Positions 25,127 to 36,600 of a stretch of 64,000 bases of DNA are shown piece after piece. Position 1 is the stretch's first letter, and each line of letters starts with the position of its first letter. Below the pieces are notes generated by a model. That model worked only from the letters and a program-made list of their open reading frames with translations. It made no database searches and was not told the DNA's origin. A program made the position numbers and the translations under genes. The stretch comes from Cytobacillus firmus (GTDB lineage Bacteria; Bacillota; Bacilli; Bacillales; Cytobacillaceae), in assembly GCF_023612095.1 (NCBI RefSeq), contig NZ_CP086235.1:1571001-1635000 (forward strand). The letters are read 5' to 3'.

Positions 25127-26047
25127 ATGAAGAAATTACTTCCTTTTCTAATGATTGCGCTAGGTGCAAGTCTATGGGGTATTATTGCTGTATTTGTTAA
25201 AGGGCTCGGGGAATATGGTTTTTCAGCTATGGAAATCGTGACTGTAAGAGTTTTTTTTGCGGCCATCTTTCTCGTTCTGATCGGGATCATGCGTTTCCGG
25301 AACTGTTTTAAACTGGAATCTGCCTCTGACATTAGGTTTTTTATTGGAACCGGGATACTGAGCATTGTCTTTTTTAATTATTGTTATTTCACAGCGATGA
25401 ACCAGATCAGCATTTCATTGGCAGTCGTTCTGCTTTATACAGCTCCGGCATTTGTGACTGTATTATCCTACCTGTTTTTAAAGGAAGGGCTAAATTTGAG
25501 AAAGATTGCAGCTGTGGCAGGCACCATTGTGGGCTGCATTTTAGTAGCCGGATTATCAGCAGGCAGCAGTGATATAACTCTTCTTGGAATTTCAACGGGA
25601 TTAGGTGCCGGGTTTGGCTATGCACTTTATACAATTTTCGGGAAATTTGCGTTAAGAAAGTATCATCCCTTTACAGTTACGCTTTATACATTCCTGATTG
25701 CTTCGGTATTTCTGATCCCCGTTACAAAGCTATGGACAAAAGCTTCAGTTTTTTTCAACGCTGAAGTTTTGTTTCTTAGTATGGGTTTAGGGTTTGTGCC
25801 TACGGTTCTTGCCTATTTTGTTTACACATGGGGACTGGAAAAAACAGATGGAAGCAAGGCAGCTGTGATCGCTACAGTCGAACCAGTCGTGGCCATGCTT
25901 TTAGGAGTGACACTTTACGGGGAAAATCTTGGTGCAGTCCAGATTGCAGGTGCTTTGCTGATACTCAGTTCGGTTATTATTGTTAATTTGCCTGTAAGAA
26001 GGAAAAATGTGGGAATGGCGGCTGACACCAGCAGGCCAGGACACTAA
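25127..26047 (+). CDS. EamA/DMT family transporter
   Basis: A 306-residue protein with ten hydrophobic segments in two homologous halves (EamA repeats at about 5-140 and 150-290). Supporting motifs are GASLWGIIAVFVK at the start of repeat 1 and KTDGSKAAVIATVEPVVAMLLG near the end of repeat 2. The family exports or imports small metabolites and amino acids; the substrate cannot be inferred. GGAGAG precedes the ATG. It may be cotranscribed with ypwA and ends at a bidirectional terminator facing the ba3 oxidase operon. Confidence 0.8.
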   Translation: MKKLLPFLMIALGASLWGIIAVFVKGLGEYGFSAMEIVTVRVFFAAIFLVLIGIMRFRNCFKLESASDIRFFIGTGILSIVFFNYCYFTAMNQISISLAVVLLYTAPAFVTVLSYLFLKEGLNLRKIAAVAGTIVGCILVAGLSAGSSDITLLGISTGLGAGFGYALYTIFGKFALRKYHPFTVTLYTFLIASVFLIPVTKLWTKASVFFNAEVLFLSMGLGFVPTVLAYFVYTWGLEKTDGSKAAVIATVEPVVAMLLGVTLYGENLGAVQIAGALLILSSVIIVNLPVRRKNVGMAADTSRPGH

Positions 26048-26048
26048 A

Positions 26049-26082
26049 ACACTCCGATCCAACTGGAACGGAGTGTTTTTTT
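26049..26082. terminator. Bidirectional terminator
   Basis: ACACTCCG(T)T-type stem: AACACTCCG pairs with CGGAGTGTT followed by T7; it overlaps the stop codon of the oxidase subunit I gene on the other strand. Confidence 0.8.
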
Positions 26083-27736
26083 ACCAAAGCTTATATCCCT
26101 TAGCCCCTGGAGGTGCATTTTGAATCAAATCGATAAATGGAATGGTGTAGGCAAATAGAATAAGAACAACGGTAATTCCGAGCCACAGCTTCCAGTTTTC
26201 AAATACCATCGGAGCTTTTTCAGCTTCATCAGCAGCTTCTCCGACAGGGAACTCCTGCTCGCCCTTCGGTGCGAAGAATGCAAGGTTGATAAAGATATAG
26301 ATCATTAAAATAATGCCAATGAAAAGAATTGATCCGCCAATTGCCTGTGCAATCTGGTATGGAATCCATTCTGCTGCTTGTGCTGCTCCGCCATATTCAG
26401 AATATGATGAACGGCGCGGTGCTCCAAGCAAACCGACAGCATGCATGGCACCGGACATGAATGTCATTCCGATGGACCAGATAACCGCCTGGATGATCCC
26501 TAATTTATTCATCGCTTTGGTTAATGTTCTTCCGGTCAGATGAGGAATAAGCCAATAAGAAATCCCAAAGAATGTAAGCATTACTGATGTTGCCACTGTT
26601 AAGTGAAAGTGGCCGGTTACCCAAATCGTGTTATGAACTACCTGGTTCATCTGGTGGGAGGCGTTGACGATCCCGCCTGCACCCGCAGGGATAAAGGCTA
26701 CCATCCCAATGAAAGGAACGACAAATCGCGCATCTCCCCAAGGAAGCTTCTTAACCCAGCCGAATAACCCTGTAGCCCCTTTTGAGCGGCCAAAGCTTTC
26801 GAAAGTAGCAAATAATGAAAATGCAGTCATTAAAGATGGAATGACCACCAGGAATGTCAGGATAACCTGAAGGAATTTCCATGCAGGGTCAATTCCCGGC
26901 TCCATTAATTGATGGTGAAATCCGACAGGGATTGAGAACAGCAGGAATAATATAAATGACAAACGCGCCAATGAATCAGAGAAAATTTTTCCGCCGATGA
27001 CCTTTGGAATGACAACATACCAGGCCATATAAGCCGGCAATAGCCAGAAGTAAACAAGCGGGTGTCCGAAATACCAGAATAGAGTACGGCTGACACCGAT
27101 ATTTACGGTTTCCACAAATCCTAAAGACCATGGAAGCAGCTGGAAAAGTACGGTAGATGCTACACCGATTGTTGCGACAATCCACATCATTGTATTGACC
27201 AGAGACATAAAAGTTAATAACGGACTCGGCTGACCAGGATTTTTCCTTCGCCATTCTGCATACTTCATAATGATTGCTGCCCCGTCAATCCAGCTTCCCA
27301 CTATAACAAGTGTTAAACCGATATAGTACAATGCATGTGCCTGAAGAGGAGCATAGAAAGTATAAAGAACTGTAGCTTCATTCAGCAGAATCATAACAGC
27401 TGCAAGAACAGTTCCCGCTGTCATCAGCCAAAAACCGATCCAGCCGGCGATACGCTGTTTATTTGTAAGTGCTCCTGAAGTTTTGCTTGTTGCTGCTAAC
27501 TGGAAGCCCATTATAAAAAAGGTAGTAAGTACAAGTCCGAGCACAACACCGTGAACCGTGAGTATTTGGTAATAGCCGATGCCTGCAGGAAGCTCAAATT
27601 TACCGGATCGGACCAAAGTCTGCAATAAACCGGCAAGGCCTCCTATTGCTAAAGCAGTAAAGGCAACGAAAAAGTGAGCCATTGCCAATTTACCGTCCCG
27701 AGGGTCAACTTTTAATTTTGCTGAAGGATTAAACAT
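26081..27736 (-). CDS. cbaB: ba3-type cytochrome c oxidase subunit I
   Basis: The 551-residue protein has about 13 membrane helices and the heme-copper oxidase ligands: low-spin heme His in VHGVVLGLVLTTFF (about 65), the CuB His/Tyr helix YFGHPLVYFWLLPAY, and NASHQMNQVVHNTIWVTGHFHL containing further ligands. The sequence class, without the D-channel motif and with a short subunit II, is the B-type (ba3) family, which has high oxygen affinity. It reduces oxygen to water and pumps protons in the cytoplasmic membrane. It overlaps subunit II by one base. The operon has a Crp/Fnr-type promoter. Confidence 0.9.
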   Translation of the reverse strand: MFNPSAKLKVDPRDGKLAMAHFFVAFTALAIGGLAGLLQTLVRSGKFELPAGIGYYQILTVHGVVLGLVLTTFFIMGFQLAATSKTSGALTNKQRIAGWIGFWLMTAGTVLAAVMILLNEATVLYTFYAPLQAHALYYIGLTLVIVGSWIDGAAIIMKYAEWRRKNPGQPSPLLTFMSLVNTMMWIVATIGVASTVLFQLLPWSLGFVETVNIGVSRTLFWYFGHPLVYFWLLPAYMAWYVVIPKVIGGKIFSDSLARLSFILFLLFSIPVGFHHQLMEPGIDPAWKFLQVILTFLVVIPSLMTAFSLFATFESFGRSKGATGLFGWVKKLPWGDARFVVPFIGMVAFIPAGAGGIVNASHQMNQVVHNTIWVTGHFHLTVATSVMLTFFGISYWLIPHLTGRTLTKAMNKLGIIQAVIWSIGMTFMSGAMHAVGLLGAPRRSSYSEYGGAAQAAEWIPYQIAQAIGGSILFIGIILMIYIFINLAFFAPKGEQEFPVGEAADEAEKAPMVFENWKLWLGITVVLILFAYTIPFIDLIQNAPPGAKGYKLW

Positions 27737-28212
27737 TATTCCACCACCTTAATTTTAGACGACATCATGTGGTGACCAACACCGCAATATTCATTACATA
27801 CAATTAAGTATTCGCCTGTTTTATCAAATGTTGTAACATGCTCACTGATATAGCCGGGTTCAAGCATCATGTTGATATTTGATCCCGCAACCTCAAAACC
27901 GTGGACAACGTCTTTGGTTGTAGCGATAATTTTCACTTTAGCGCCATATGGAACCTCCACTTCAGCTGGGCTGTAGGAAAACGCAGATGCTACGTATACC
28001 AATTCGTAATCCCAATCTTTTCCTTCTACCTTTTTCAATCCAGGCTCATTAAATGGAACGGTAGTATCGACCTTTTCAGGGTCAATAGTTGCCAAACAGC
28101 TCGGAGGCTGATTGCCCAGGTAAAATGCGCTGACTCCCAGTACTGTTAGAAAAACAAGCAGTGATCCGATTCCGAAACCGAGCCAGGCTTTTTCAAACTT
28201 ATGCATATGCAT
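27736..28212 (-). CDS. cbaA: ba3-type cytochrome c oxidase subunit II (CuA)
   Basis: The 158-residue protein has one N-terminal membrane anchor (about 9-31) and an extracytoplasmic cupredoxin domain. The CuA ligands are visible: His in DVVHGFEV (about 117), and CNEYCGVGHHMM with two Cys, His and Met (about 140-151). It accepts electrons from cytochrome c and passes them to subunit I. Short length and single anchor fit ba3 rather than caa3 oxidases. GAAAGGGG precedes the ATG at 28212. Confidence 0.9.
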   Translation of the reverse strand: MHMHKFEKAWLGFGIGSLLVFLTVLGVSAFYLGNQPPSCLATIDPEKVDTTVPFNEPGLKKVEGKDWDYELVYVASAFSYSPAEVEVPYGAKVKIIATTKDVVHGFEVAGSNINMMLEPGYISEHVTTFDKTGEYLIVCNEYCGVGHHMMSSKIKVVE

Positions 28213-28233
28213 GGCTTTTTCCCCTTTCTAACT

Positions 28234-28383
28234 TTAAAAGCGGCTGATAAATAATAGATAAACGCCTACCCATGTAATAATCAGGAAGAATCCCAATAAG
28301 AAAACGGAAGCTAACGTTCCCTTTAAGGAAGAGCTATCCTCTATTTCAGTTTTCGTTTTGCGGCTGAGTTCCGTTTTCGCCAT
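28234..28383 (-). CDS. Small subunit (IIa) of ba3 oxidase
   Basis: A 49-residue peptide with a polar N-terminus (MAKTELSRKTKTEIEDSSS) and one C-terminal membrane helix (SVFLLGFFLIITWVGVYLLF), like the single-helix subunit IIa of ba3 oxidases. AAGGAG precedes the ATG. It is the first gene of the oxidase operon, 21 bases ahead of subunit II, and 118 bases from the predicted transcription start. Confidence 0.8.
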   Translation of the reverse strand: MAKTELSRKTKTEIEDSSSLKGTLASVFLLGFFLIITWVGVYLLFISRF

Positions 28384-28507
28384 TTTCCTTCACTCCTTTC
28401 GAAAATTGGAAAAAGTAAATGATTACACTTTCATAATACAAAACATTTAGGAAGATTCTAGATGCTTTTAGTGAGTTCACAAATTGTTCATTCGTAACTT
28501 AAACACT

Positions 28508-28550
28508 ATGATAATGGTGAAAAGTTGATATTTAAGTGATTTAAATCACA
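28508..28550 (-). promoter_or_regulatory. Crp/Fnr box and class II promoter of the ba3 oxidase operon
   Basis: AGTGA-TTTAAA-TCACA at 28535-28550 matches 9 of 10 positions of TGTGA-N6-TCACA (on the minus strand TGTGA-TTTAAA-TCACT). A TATCAT -10 element lies at 28513-28508 on the minus strand, placing the start at about 28501 and the box centre at exactly -41.5. Further TTGTGAAAT/ATGTGAAAG words at 28566-28584 resemble ResD sites but are weaker evidence. Confidence 0.7.
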
Positions 28551-28712
28551 AAACTTATGTGTAAATTGTGAAATAAATGTGAAAGTTTACATTTGGCTTC
28601 AAAAGAGGTACTAATTATAGAAAAAAATCATACTGAAGATGAAAAACCCTTTAATTTACGAACGATTATACATAAAAAATCCTTTTGGTTCGTATTTACT
28701 TGTAGGTTTTTG

Positions 28713-28740
28713 TTGAAGTATGAGGAAATGATGTTATAAT
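28713..28740 (+). promoter_or_regulatory. Sigma-A promoter of xpt-pbuX
   Basis: TTGAAG (28713-28718), 16-base spacer, TATAAT (28735-28740), about 20 bases before the aptamer. Confidence 0.7.
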
Positions 28741-28760
28741 GTTAATAAATTAATAACATT

Positions 28761-28831
28761 CACTCATATAATCGCGAGGATATGGCTCGCAAGTTTCTAC
28801 CGGGTTACCGTAAATAATCCGACTATGAGTG
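28761..28831 (+). promoter_or_regulatory. Guanine (purine) riboswitch aptamer
   Basis: Three-way junction with P1 CACTCATA/TATGAGTG, P2 GCGAGG-ATATGG-CTCGC and P3 GGGTT/AATCC, and the invariant TATAATCGCG, AAGTTTCTACC and CCGACTATG junction strands seen in the B. subtilis xpt riboswitch. The specificity base in the CCGACTATG segment is C, so guanine, hypoxanthine or xanthine is the ligand rather than adenine. Confidence 0.95.
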
Positions 28832-28885
28832 AGCAATGACCAGGACGTTTTTTTGTCATCCCTGTTTGCCTGCAGCTAAACTCCC

Positions 28886-30898
<2,013 letters not shown>

Positions 30899-31004
30899 TT
30901 CTCGTTTGAGGCAATCACAATAATATTGGAAATCAATATAATATTCTATCGGTATTTTTACATTTCCGAAGCGATGTTTCTCGCAAGAAAGAGAGTGTAA
31001 TGTG

Positions 31005-31151
31005 ATGGAGAAATATTATTGTGATAACTGCCGGCTTTTATATAATGAAGAAGAAGTTTGTGCTGCCTGCGGTATCCAGGTGACAAAAAAAATATATATA
31101 GAAGTTCAAAAGCATCATAAAAATCTTAATGGATTGGATGCATCAGAATAA
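31005..31151 (+). CDS. Small zinc-ribbon peptide
   Basis: A 48-residue peptide MEKYYCDNCRLLYNEEE then VCAACGIQVTKK, with two CxxC pairs 15 residues apart, a zinc-ribbon layout. The C-terminal half is polar. GAGAGTG about 8 bases before the ATG could act as ribosome binding site. Not recognised as a named family. It stands alone between pbuX and bpsA. Confidence 0.55.
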   Translation: MEKYYCDNCRLLYNEEEVCAACGIQVTKKIYIEVQKHHKNLNGLDASE

Positions 31152-31280
31152 CTGCTTAATCGCCGGCCGCATTTCATGGTTAGATGAGGGACTAAATAGT
31201 AATTGGAAAAGATTTAGTAATGCTATTCATTTAATGATTCATTTATAATAAAGATGCACAACAACTCCTTCAAAACACAT

Positions 31281-31313
31281 TGCTTCCTCCAAACGGGGGA
31301 GCTTTTTTTTGCT
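31281..31313 (+). terminator. Intrinsic terminator upstream of bpsA
   Basis: GCTTCCTCC-AAAC-GGGGGAGC stem with G-T pairs, followed by eight T. Confidence 0.65.
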
Positions 31314-31387
31314 CTTTATCCAACTTTGAAACATAAATTGCTTTTATTTGGAAAAATTAACAGAAAGCAATAGAAGGAGAGTTGCTT

Positions 31388-32470
31388 ATGCCAGCAATTG
31401 TATCAGTAGCGGAGGCAATACCTGAACATGTTCTGACACAGGATCAGGTAATGGATTTTGCCAGAGATTTATTTTCCGATTCCTTTAAGGATATTGAAAG
31501 GCTATTAAAAGCTTTCCACAACGGCCAGATTGAGAAGCGGCACTTTGCAAAGGGACTGGAATGGTTTAAAACAGATAAATCATTTGAAGAACGAAACAAT
31601 GCATATATTGAGCAATCTATTGAACTGGGAACAAGGGCCATAAAGCACTGCCTGGAAAATGATCTTTTCCTGACCAGAAGTCTTCAGTGCGATGAGATAG
31701 ACGCCATCTTTACTATCTCAAGTTCAGGGATTGCCACTCCAAGTATTGAAGCAAGAATCATGAATAAGCTTCCATTTTCTGAGCATACGAAACGAATTCC
31801 GATATGGGGGCTGGGATGTGCAGGAGGTGCTTCAGGGCTTTCAAGAGCCTATGAATATTGTCTGGCATTCCCTGAAGCGAAGGTGCTTGTATTAAGTATA
31901 GAATTATGCAGTTTGACCTTTCAGCGCAATGACCGGTCAAAAAGCAATCTTATCGGGACCTCTCTCTTTGCTGACGGTGCAGCATGTGCTCTTATAACAG
32001 GTGATAAGGTACAAAGGGATTTTCAAAAGCTGCCATCCATTCCGGGAATTCGGGGAACCCAATCGACAACCAAGCGAAATTCTCTGGATGTAATGGGCTG
32101 GGAAGTTAAGAATGAGGGTCTATTTGTGGTTTTTTCAAAGGACATCCCATCCATAATAGAGGGATGGCTGAAGCCCAATGTAACGGAATTTCTAAGGGGA
32201 AAAGGCATAGAAATGGAAGAGATAAACCATTTTATTGCTCATCCCGGAGGAAAAAAAGTCATTGATGCTTATCAGAAAGCGCTGCAATTTGACCCTGGTA
32301 TGACAGAGATTTCACTTGATGTATTAAGGGAGTTCGGTAATATGTCATCTGCAACTATTCTATACGTACTCAAAAGGTTTATGGAGATCGGCAGAAAGGG
32401 AGACACCGGGCTTGCAACTGCACTCGGGCCGGGATTCAGTTCGGAATTGCTGCTGCTGGAATGGGAGTGA
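31388..32470 (+). CDS. bpsA: Type III polyketide synthase (BpsA/BcsA-like)
   Basis: The 360-residue protein is a chalcone-synthase-like enzyme. Catalytic residues are visible: Cys in WGLGCAGGASGLS (about 143), His in FIAHPGGKK (about 284) and Asn in FGNMSSATILY (about 318). The B. subtilis homologue BpsA extends long-chain acyl-CoA with malonyl-CoA to alkylpyrones. AAGGAGAG is well placed for the ATG at 31388; a TTG at 31382 is too close. The methyltransferase bpsB follows 4 bases after the stop, so the product is probably O-methylated. Confidence 0.9.
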   Translation: MPAIVSVAEAIPEHVLTQDQVMDFARDLFSDSFKDIERLLKAFHNGQIEKRHFAKGLEWFKTDKSFEERNNAYIEQSIELGTRAIKHCLENDLFLTRSLQCDEIDAIFTISSSGIATPSIEARIMNKLPFSEHTKRIPIWGLGCAGGASGLSRAYEYCLAFPEAKVLVLSIELCSLTFQRNDRSKSNLIGTSLFADGAACALITGDKVQRDFQKLPSIPGIRGTQSTTKRNSLDVMGWEVKNEGLFVVFSKDIPSIIEGWLKPNVTEFLRGKGIEMEEINHFIAHPGGKKVIDAYQKALQFDPGMTEISLDVLREFGNMSSATILYVLKRFMEIGRKGDTGLATALGPGFSSELLLLEWE

Positions 32471-32474
32471 ATAC

Positions 32475-33038
32475 ATGCTGTTCTTAATTTTTATAACCTT
32501 CATCATTTTACAGAGGACTGCAGAGCTTGCTGTAGCCCGGAGTAATGAAAAGTGGATGAAAGAGCGTGGAGCATTAGAATTTGGCCAGAGGCACTATCCA
32601 TGGATCGTTGCTGTTCACGCTTCCTTTTTTGTCTGCTATTTGCTTGAAGTAACCATCTTTGAAAAGAATCTGTCGCCTTTTTGGCCCATATTGCTGATTC
32701 TGTTCTTCCTTACCCAGGCGGGAAGGGTATGGGCGCTGTTTTCCTTGGGCAAATACTGGAATACAAAAATCATTGTCCTGCCGGGAGCTAAGGTAGTCAG
32801 AAGAGGGCCATACCGGTTTATAAAGCATCCCAACTATGCCATTGTAGCTGCTGAATTTCTCGTGATTCCTTTAATGTTTCAGTCATATATAACGGCTGCT
32901 GTTTTCACTCTGTTAAACATAATGGTGTTATCGGTCAGAATACCAGAAGAGGAAAAAGCGCTGAAGGAATTGACAGAATTCGAAGAAGCCTTTTTACGGT
33001 TACGGCCTGACCTTAATAAAGATATTAAAAAAGTTTGA
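32475..33038 (+). CDS. bpsB: Alkylpyrone O-methyltransferase-like ICMT-family protein (BpsB/YpbQ)
   Basis: The 187-residue membrane protein has about four hydrophobic segments and the isoprenylcysteine methyltransferase family signature in the second half: KVVRRGPYRFIKHPNYAIV (about 113-131), then RIPEEEKAL. The B. subtilis homologue methylates alkylpyrones made by BpsA. The stop codon at 33036-33038 lies within a TTGACA hexamer that may be the -35 element of the Fur-type promoter driving the next small gene. Confidence 0.85.
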   Translation: MLFLIFITFIILQRTAELAVARSNEKWMKERGALEFGQRHYPWIVAVHASFFVCYLLEVTIFEKNLSPFWPILLILFFLTQAGRVWALFSLGKYWNTKIIVLPGAKVVRRGPYRFIKHPNYAIVAAEFLVIPLMFQSYITAAVFTLLNIMVLSVRIPEEEKALKELTEFEEAFLRLRPDLNKDIKKV

Positions 33039-33111
33039 CAATTTTAAATTCCCTATTGAAAATGATTATCGTTCGTGATAAACTTCTAATTGAGTTTGAA
33101 AATTATTCTCA
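33035..33111 (+). promoter_or_regulatory. Promoter with two Fur-box-like sites
   Basis: TTGACA (33035-33040), 17-base spacer, GAAAAT (33058-33063). TGAAAATGATTATCG (33057-33071) overlaps the -10 element, and TGAAAATTATTCTCA (33097-33111) lies 40 bases on. Each matches 12 of 14 defined positions of the 7-1-7 Fur consensus TGATAATNATTATCA. The first site covers the promoter and the second the early transcribed region, an arrangement suited to iron repression. Confidence 0.6.
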
Positions 33112-33142
33112 ATATCATTCCAACAGGAAGGTGCTGCTACAT

Positions 33143-33235
33143 ATGACAATTCTATTCGTTGCCGGCACAGTTGCTGCCTACTCACTTGTTATGAAACATG
33201 TTTTAAATAACGTAGCTAGACCACATACAAGATAA
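33143..33235 (+). CDS. 30-residue hydrophobic peptide behind Fur-type sites
   Basis: The peptide MTILFVAGTVAAYSLVMKHV continues LNNVARPHTR: a single hydrophobic helix and a basic tail. AAGGTG stands 9 bases before the ATG. The frame is open upstream, but the longer versions would run through the Fur-type sites and lack a ribosome binding site. The transcription unit predicted from the promoter at 33035 to the terminator at 33249-33276 is about 200 bases, so it could also act as a small RNA. Not a family I recognise. A role in iron-limited cells is inferred from the upstream sites only. Confidence 0.55.
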   Translation: MTILFVAGTVAAYSLVMKHVLNNVARPHTR

Positions 33236-33248
33236 TAATTACTTATTG

Positions 33249-33276
33249 AAACCAGGCTATCAATGCCTGGTTTTTG
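33249..33276 (+). terminator. Terminator after the 30-residue gene
   Basis: ACCAGGC-TATCAAT-GCCTGGT followed by TTTTT. Confidence 0.85.
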
Positions 33277-33332
33277 TTTTCATATCGTCTATTTAATTAA
33301 GTTTTTAGAAGTTAAATACATTAATGCACTGA

Positions 33333-33461
33333 GTTGATTGGAGCGGAAGGTGCGAGACTCCGGTGGGAGCAGCGGGACAGGTGAGACCCCGGAGACGCGT
33401 AGCGTTGAGGAGGCTCAGCGCCCGCCCCACGGAAAGCGAGTGCCTGCAGCGGAAATCAACG
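33333..33461 (+). repeat. Interspersed Bacillaceae repeat, copy 3 of 3
   Basis: Begins GTTGATTGGAGCGGAAGGTG and ends GCGGAAATCAACG, with internal GTGAGACCCCGG and GAGGAGGCTCAGCG blocks shared with the copies at 15533-15654 and 21756-21885. The rest of the interval to the dynA start shows nothing recognisable. Confidence 0.85.
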
Positions 33462-33637
33462 GGCCAAATTGAAAGACAAACAATTTATAAGCAGTAATTT
33501 GAAAATAGAACATAGAATAACAGCAGAAACTGATTTGCTGAGAAAAATTAGAAATATCAAAGATTAATCCATCCTGTATAGGAAAATAAACAAAAATCAT
33601 TTAAAATAGGAAGTAAATTAAAGTTACAAGGGGATTA

Positions 33638-36600
33638 ATGGAAATGGCCGAAACGATTTCGCAACCAGGATTGCAGCAAACTGAATTAATAAACAGAATA
33701 TCTGCTATATATACATTTGCCCAGAGAAATGGAGATGCCGAGACAGCCCAAAGAGCTAAAGATCTCGTGATTAAGCTAAGGAACCAGGAATTTGCCATCG
33801 CTTTTTGCGGGCATTTTTCTGCCGGAAAATCGAGCATGATCAACAGGCTGGCAGGCGAAGATCTTCTTCCTTCCTCACCAATTCCAACCAGTGCCAACCT
33901 GGTCAAAGTCAAATCAGGTGAGGAAGATTATGCAAAAGTAATTTTTAAGGAAGGAAAGCCAAGGCTTTATCCTGCTCCATATGATTACGGACAGGTAAAA
34001 TCCTATTGCAAAGATGGCGATTCTATCCATTCCATTGAAATAAGCCATTCCGCCACCAGCTTGCCAAAGAAGGCAGTGATTATGGATACACCCGGAATCG
34101 ATTCCACTGATGATGCGCATAGGATTGCTACTGAATCTGCTCTTCATTTGGCTGATCTCATTTTTTATGTAATGGATTACAACCATGTCCAGTCGGAATT
34201 AAATTTTCTTTTTACTAAAGAACTGACGGCTGCTGGAAAAGACGTTTATCTTGTTATCAATCAAATTGATAAACATCGCGATGAAGAACTCAGCTTTGAG
34301 CAATTCAAAAAAAGTGTTAAGGATTCATTTGCATCCTGGGGAGTAAAGCCTGCCCGGATTTTTTACACCACGTTAAAAGACGAGAACCATCAGGCAAACG
34401 ATTTTAAGGATCTTCAGAGTTTTATTAACAGCAGCATCGCTGATCGTGAAGAACTTTTGCCTCAGTCTGTTTTTAATTCTTTGAAGAAGTTAACAGAGGA
34501 TCATCTTGAGTTTTTAAGAGACTCTCATGCAGCTGAAAAAGCTGACTGGGAAGAAAAATTGGCAGACCTTGAACAGGATGACAGGGAGCAGCTTCCCGAA
34601 AGACTGGAAGAACTGGAGAAGCAGTTAAATGAGCTGAATTCTTCCTTGCATGAAGCTGATATAGAGGTAACCGATAAATTAGATGAGATTTTGAAAAATG
34701 CCTATTTAATGCCTTTCCAAACGAGGGAACTGGCTGAATCATATCTGGAATCGTGCCAGCCTTCATTTAAGATTGGCCTATTTTTCAGCAAACAGAAAAC
34801 GGAGCAGGAAAGGTCATTGAGGCTTGACCGCTTCTACGAGGATTTATCAGAAAAAGTTAAATCTCAGCTGGAGTGGCAAATAAAGGAGCTGTTTTTACAG
34901 CAGTTCAAGAAGCATAATATCCATGATTCTGAAAAGCTTGCACAAGTTCAGAGCTTCAAGCTCTCCTTTGAACCGGCTGTTTTAGTTGAAACGGTAAAAT
35001 CCGGAGCAATGGTTTCTGGTGACTATGTTTTGCAGTATACAAACGACACAGCAGAGGCCCTAAAGAGAATTGCCAAAAAGAACGCAGTTTCTTTAACGAA
35101 TGCACTTCTAGAAGCACTTGAAGAAAATAACAGCCAGGAACAAACTGCGCTGGTCAATGAAATTCGCACCCTTAATGCTTATGCTGAAGCACTATATGCG
35201 CTCAAGGCTATCAATGAAAAAATTAGTAGCGCATCAGCGGGAATGAAAGTCTATTTGACTGGTGAATTCAATACTCATGAGTTTCAGGAAAAAGCCCAGA
35301 TGCTTGCAGCAGAAGAAGTTGATGAAGCTGAAGTTGTTTTCCTGAATGAAGATAATGCTGAGAAAGAACAGGCAACCCGGAAATCTGAGCAGTTACCTGA
35401 CGAAGAGCCTGAAAAGGAAGCGGTTTCTGCAGTTGACGTACAGCCTGTTATTGAAAAGCTTCGATATACTGCTAATGCAGTAAAGGAGCTGCCGGGCTTC
35501 AGAAAGCTTGCAGCTGATTTGGCAGATAAAGCATCAAGGCTTGAAAGCAAGGAATTCACAGTTGCCCTTTTTGGTGCATTTAGTGCAGGGAAGTCTTCCT
35601 TTGCCAACGCTTTGATAGGGAATAAGCTTCTTCCGGTTTCACCGAATCCGACGACGGCTGCTATCAACAAGATTAAGCCTGTCACAGATGAAAATAAACA
35701 TGGAACCGTCCTTGTTAAAGTTAAAGATTCACATACTCTTTTAAATGATATCAATCATTCCTTGAAGGTGTTTGATTATTCAGCAGGAAACTTCGATGAA
35801 GCTGCCGCCGCTATTAAGAAGATCACTGGGGAAAACCAGGATTTTGATGCGAGTGAAAAGACACACTTTGCATTTCTTAATGCCTTTATGAAAGGGTACA
35901 AATTCTTTACAGATAAGCTGGGGAAAATCATTAAAGCTGACCTGGATGAGTTTGGGGATTATGTTGCCAATGAAGAAAAATCATGCTTTGTGGAAACGAT
36001 TGAAGTTTACTTTGACTGTGAACTGACAAGGCAGGGAATTACCCTGGTTGACACACCCGGCGCTGATTCGATTAATGCGAGGCATACCGGGGTTGCATTT
36101 GAATATATTAAAAACTCGGATGCTATCCTTTTTGTCACTTATTATAATCATGCCTTCTCAAAAGCGGATAGAGAGTTCCTTATCCAGCTGGGAAGGGTTA
36201 AGGATACCTTCTCCCTTGATAAGATGTTCTTTCTTGTCAATGCCATTGACCTTGCCAATAATGAGGAGGAAAAAGATTCGGTGCTCCAGTACGTTGAAGA
36301 ACAGCTGGTGCAATACGGAATCCGCCGTCCGAATCTGTCTGGCATTTCAAGCCTTCAAGCTCTGGCAGAGAAGCTGGATAGCAGCAAAGAGGAAGTATCC
36401 AATATCAGTTCATTTGAAAAAAGCTTTTACTCCTTTATTAATCAGGATCTGCTGAATATTTCCATTTCATCAGCAGAAACAGAGTGGAGGCGCCTATTAT
36501 CCCAGCTGAGGTCTTATATTTATTCCTCACAGGAAAATAAAGAAGTCAGGCTCGAAAAGCTCAAACAGCTTGAGAAAGAACATAAGGATATTTCTGCGAT

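Noticed and set aside
28566..28584. ResD-like TTGTGAAAT/ATGTGAAAG direct repeat near the oxidase promoter
   Set aside because: Suggestive, but the ResD motif is loose and the position is upstream of the already well-placed Crp/Fnr box, so it is mentioned only within that feature.
33035..33142. Longer version (66 codons) of the small ORF ending at 33235
   Set aside because: It would start inside the bpsB stop region, cross both Fur-type sites and has no ribosome binding site; the 30-codon version does.
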